A stretch of DNA of 64,000 bases. Origin: Sulfurimonas sp. GTDB taxonomy: Bacteria > Campylobacterota > Campylobacteria > Campylobacterales > Sulfurimonadaceae. Under the pieces are notes generated by a model. It made no database searches, was not told the origin of the DNA, and saw only the letters and a list, made by a program, of their open reading frames with translations. Positions 62,448-64,000 of the stretch are shown here, piece after piece. A program made the position numbers and the translations under genes. The DNA lies in the NCBI GenBank assembly GCA_030949825.1, contig JAUZSC010000037.1, positions 124,001 to 188,000 on the forward strand, read 5' to 3'. The first letter of the stretch is position 1; every line of letters begins with the position of its first letter.

Positions 62448-64000
62448 ATGCTAAAACCTTTACTAATTGAAATCGGTGTTGAAGAACTTCCAGCAGTTCC
62501 ACTTTTAAAAGAGTTAAAAAATATTGAAAAAAAATACGCTGCAATCTTAGAAGAAAACGCACTTCTTTGTGAATTTGAATTTCATTACACGCCTCGTCGT
62601 TTAGTGATTTACCATGCCGAGTTTCCTCTTGCGCAAGAGGACTCTATAGAAGAGTTTTTTGGTGCTCCTTTAGCTGTTGCTTATAAAGATGGCGAAGCTA
62701 CACCTGCAGCTAATGGCTTTGCGAAAAAATGCGGTGTGCCTTTGAGCGAAATTCGAAAGGGTAAAAAAAGGCGGTAAAGAAGTTCTTTATTACAAAAAAG
62801 ATGTTAAAGGCAAGGCATCGGTAGAACTTTTAGAAGCAATTATAAACAAATGGGTAAAGTCACTCGACTTTGGTAAGTCTATGCGTTGGGGAAGTGCAAG
62901 TGAAAGCTTTATTCGTCCTATTCGTTGGTTAAATGTGATGTTAGGAGATAAACTTGTAGATGCTTCGCTTTATGGTGTTAAATCTAGCATGACAACTTTT
63001 GTGCATAGAATCTCTAACTTTGAAGCGCTTGAAGTTTCCTGTGTTAAAGACTATTTTAGTATTCTAAAAAATGGTGGCGTTACACTTTTTACAGATAAAC
63101 GCCGTGAAAATATCTTAAATGACTTTAAAGTACTTCAAAAAGAGCAGGGTGTAGTTATAGAGATAGATGAAGAGCTACTTGATGAAGTTGTAGCGATTAC
63201 TGAAAATCCAACTGCACTACTAGGCTCATTTGATGAAGAATTTTTAAGACTTCCCTCTGAGGTAATCATTACTTCTATGAAAGAACATCAAAGATATTTT
63301 CCAGTTTTTAAAGACGGTAAACTTATCAACAAGTTTTGTGTTGTTTCAAATGCTTTAACAAATGACTTTTCTAAGGTAATAGAGGGAAATGAAAAAGTAC
63401 TCCGCCCTCGTTTAGCAGACGGACTTTTCTTTTACGATAACGATCTTAAAAATGGACTTAGCACAGCAGGACTTGAAAAAGTTGCCTTCTTTAAAGGACT
63501 CGGTTCCGTAGCTGACAAAATCGAGCGCGAAACAAAAATAGCAAATAAACTTTACGATATGTACAAGATACACGCAAGTAAAGAAGATTTAAATAGAGCT
63601 GTAGAGCTTGCAAAAGCTGACTTGATGTCTGAGATGGTGTATGAGTTTACAGAGCTTCAAGGTCTTATGGGTGGCTACTACGCAACGGCAGCAGGTGAAA
63701 ATGCAGTCGTAGCAACTGCAATAACTGAGCAGTACCTACCAGATGGCGAAGACAGTGCGCTTCCATCAACTCAAATGAGCGCTATAGTAGCCATGAGTTT
63801 AAAACTCGATACGCTTTTAGCCCTTTTTAGTGTAAATCAAATACCAACAGGTTCACGGGACCCATTTGCACTTCGTCGTGCCGTAAACGGACTTGTCAGA
63901 ATCACAAAAGAGCATGGTTTTGCCTTTGATGTAGTTGAGACTTTAGCAGACTTAGCAAGTGGATATGAAAATATTGATATGCAAAAACTAGAAAGCTTCT
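62448..64000 (+). pseudogene. glyS: Glycyl-tRNA synthetase beta subunit, one frameshift and 3' end cut by the window
   Basis: GlyS is the beta chain of the alpha2-beta2 glycyl-tRNA synthetase. The N-terminal part (LLIEIGVEELPAVPLLKEL and FHYTPRRLVIY) is unmistakable. The frame is lost at A7 (62763-62769), where ggt aaa aaa agg cgg taa gives an early stop. With six A it runs on as GKKGGKEVLYYKKDVKGK and on to 64000, including SMRWGSASESFIRPIRWL, MKEHQRYFPVF, RPRLADGLFFYDNDL and LPSTQMSAIVAMSLKLDTL. Since GlyS is needed for life, an extra A in the sequence is far more likely than inactivation. Confidence 0.9.

Overview
The window looks like a chromosomal segment of a free-living Campylobacterota (epsilonproteobacterium), most likely a Sulfurimonas-type sulfur or hydrogen oxidiser. 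The DNA is AT-rich. Several gene neighbourhoods are typical of the phylum: uppS, prepilin peptidase, lptG and truA; dksA, a membrane protein and dus; fliN with an AMIN-bearing fliO; a RibBA with a degenerate second domain; and the carboxynorspermidine polyamine pathway. Genus assignment is inference. No rRNA, CRISPR array or prophage was seen.

Layout. 1-12650: end of murF, a TRAP transporter membrane pair (dctQ broken), an extra truA, a DUF2237 protein, an ADP-ribosylglycohydrolase homologue, a HIT protein, an M23 peptidase, sulfite oxidase and its cytochrome (sorAB, sorA with an internal stop), a thiamine-binding protein, an esterase, then a metal-uptake operon (His-rich small secreted protein, porin, binding protein, permease, no ATPase). 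12650-15065: a 268-bp MITE-like element with 8-bp direct repeats, a small PAS-like protein, and a HAD phosphatase gene interrupted by a 946-bp IS5-family element whose 3-bp target duplication and displaced gene tail can both be read. 15056-21770: a DsbD/TauE-like membrane protein, a DUF302 lipoprotein, an ElyC-like protein, and the truA-lptG-pilD-uppS-coaBC block. 21771-26850: an internally deleted IS1380 remnant, a large autotransporter and a lipoprotein hydrolase. 26908-31900: tRNA-Gln, initiator tRNA-fMet, and a flavin-centred locus (ribBA, apbE, and opposite them a porin, an FMN-binding protein and two paralogous four-helix membrane proteins). 32069-40534: a DUF695/RraB protein, an MFS-acyltransferase fusion, a patatin-Omp85 phospholipase, norspermidine synthesis genes around an HDOD protein, and a methyltransferase. 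40537-64000: a CZB-domain chemoreceptor, recO, gltBD, accD, a ThiE-like gene, rlmH, dksA, dus, a putative PD-(D/E)XK protein, fliO-fliN-cheX, a TauE permease, uvrA, a degenerate GGDEF-EAL protein, superoxide reductase and the start of glyS.

The best candidate for an undescribed system is the 27199-31893 locus. A flavin precursor enzyme, a flavin transferase, a periplasmic protein carrying the flavinylation motif, two paralogous His-containing membrane proteins and an outer-membrane porin sit together, with Fur-like palindromes upstream of the porin. An iron-regulated, covalently flavinylated envelope electron-transfer or uptake system is a reasonable but unproven reading. A second module joins an outer-membrane phospholipase to a lysophospholipid transporter-acyltransferase fusion.

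Quality warning: at least eight genes, including the normally essential glyS and lptG, carry single-base shifts, nearly all in A/T homopolymers. Most are probably sequencing or assembly errors, so broken genes here should not be read as biological pseudogenes without checking.
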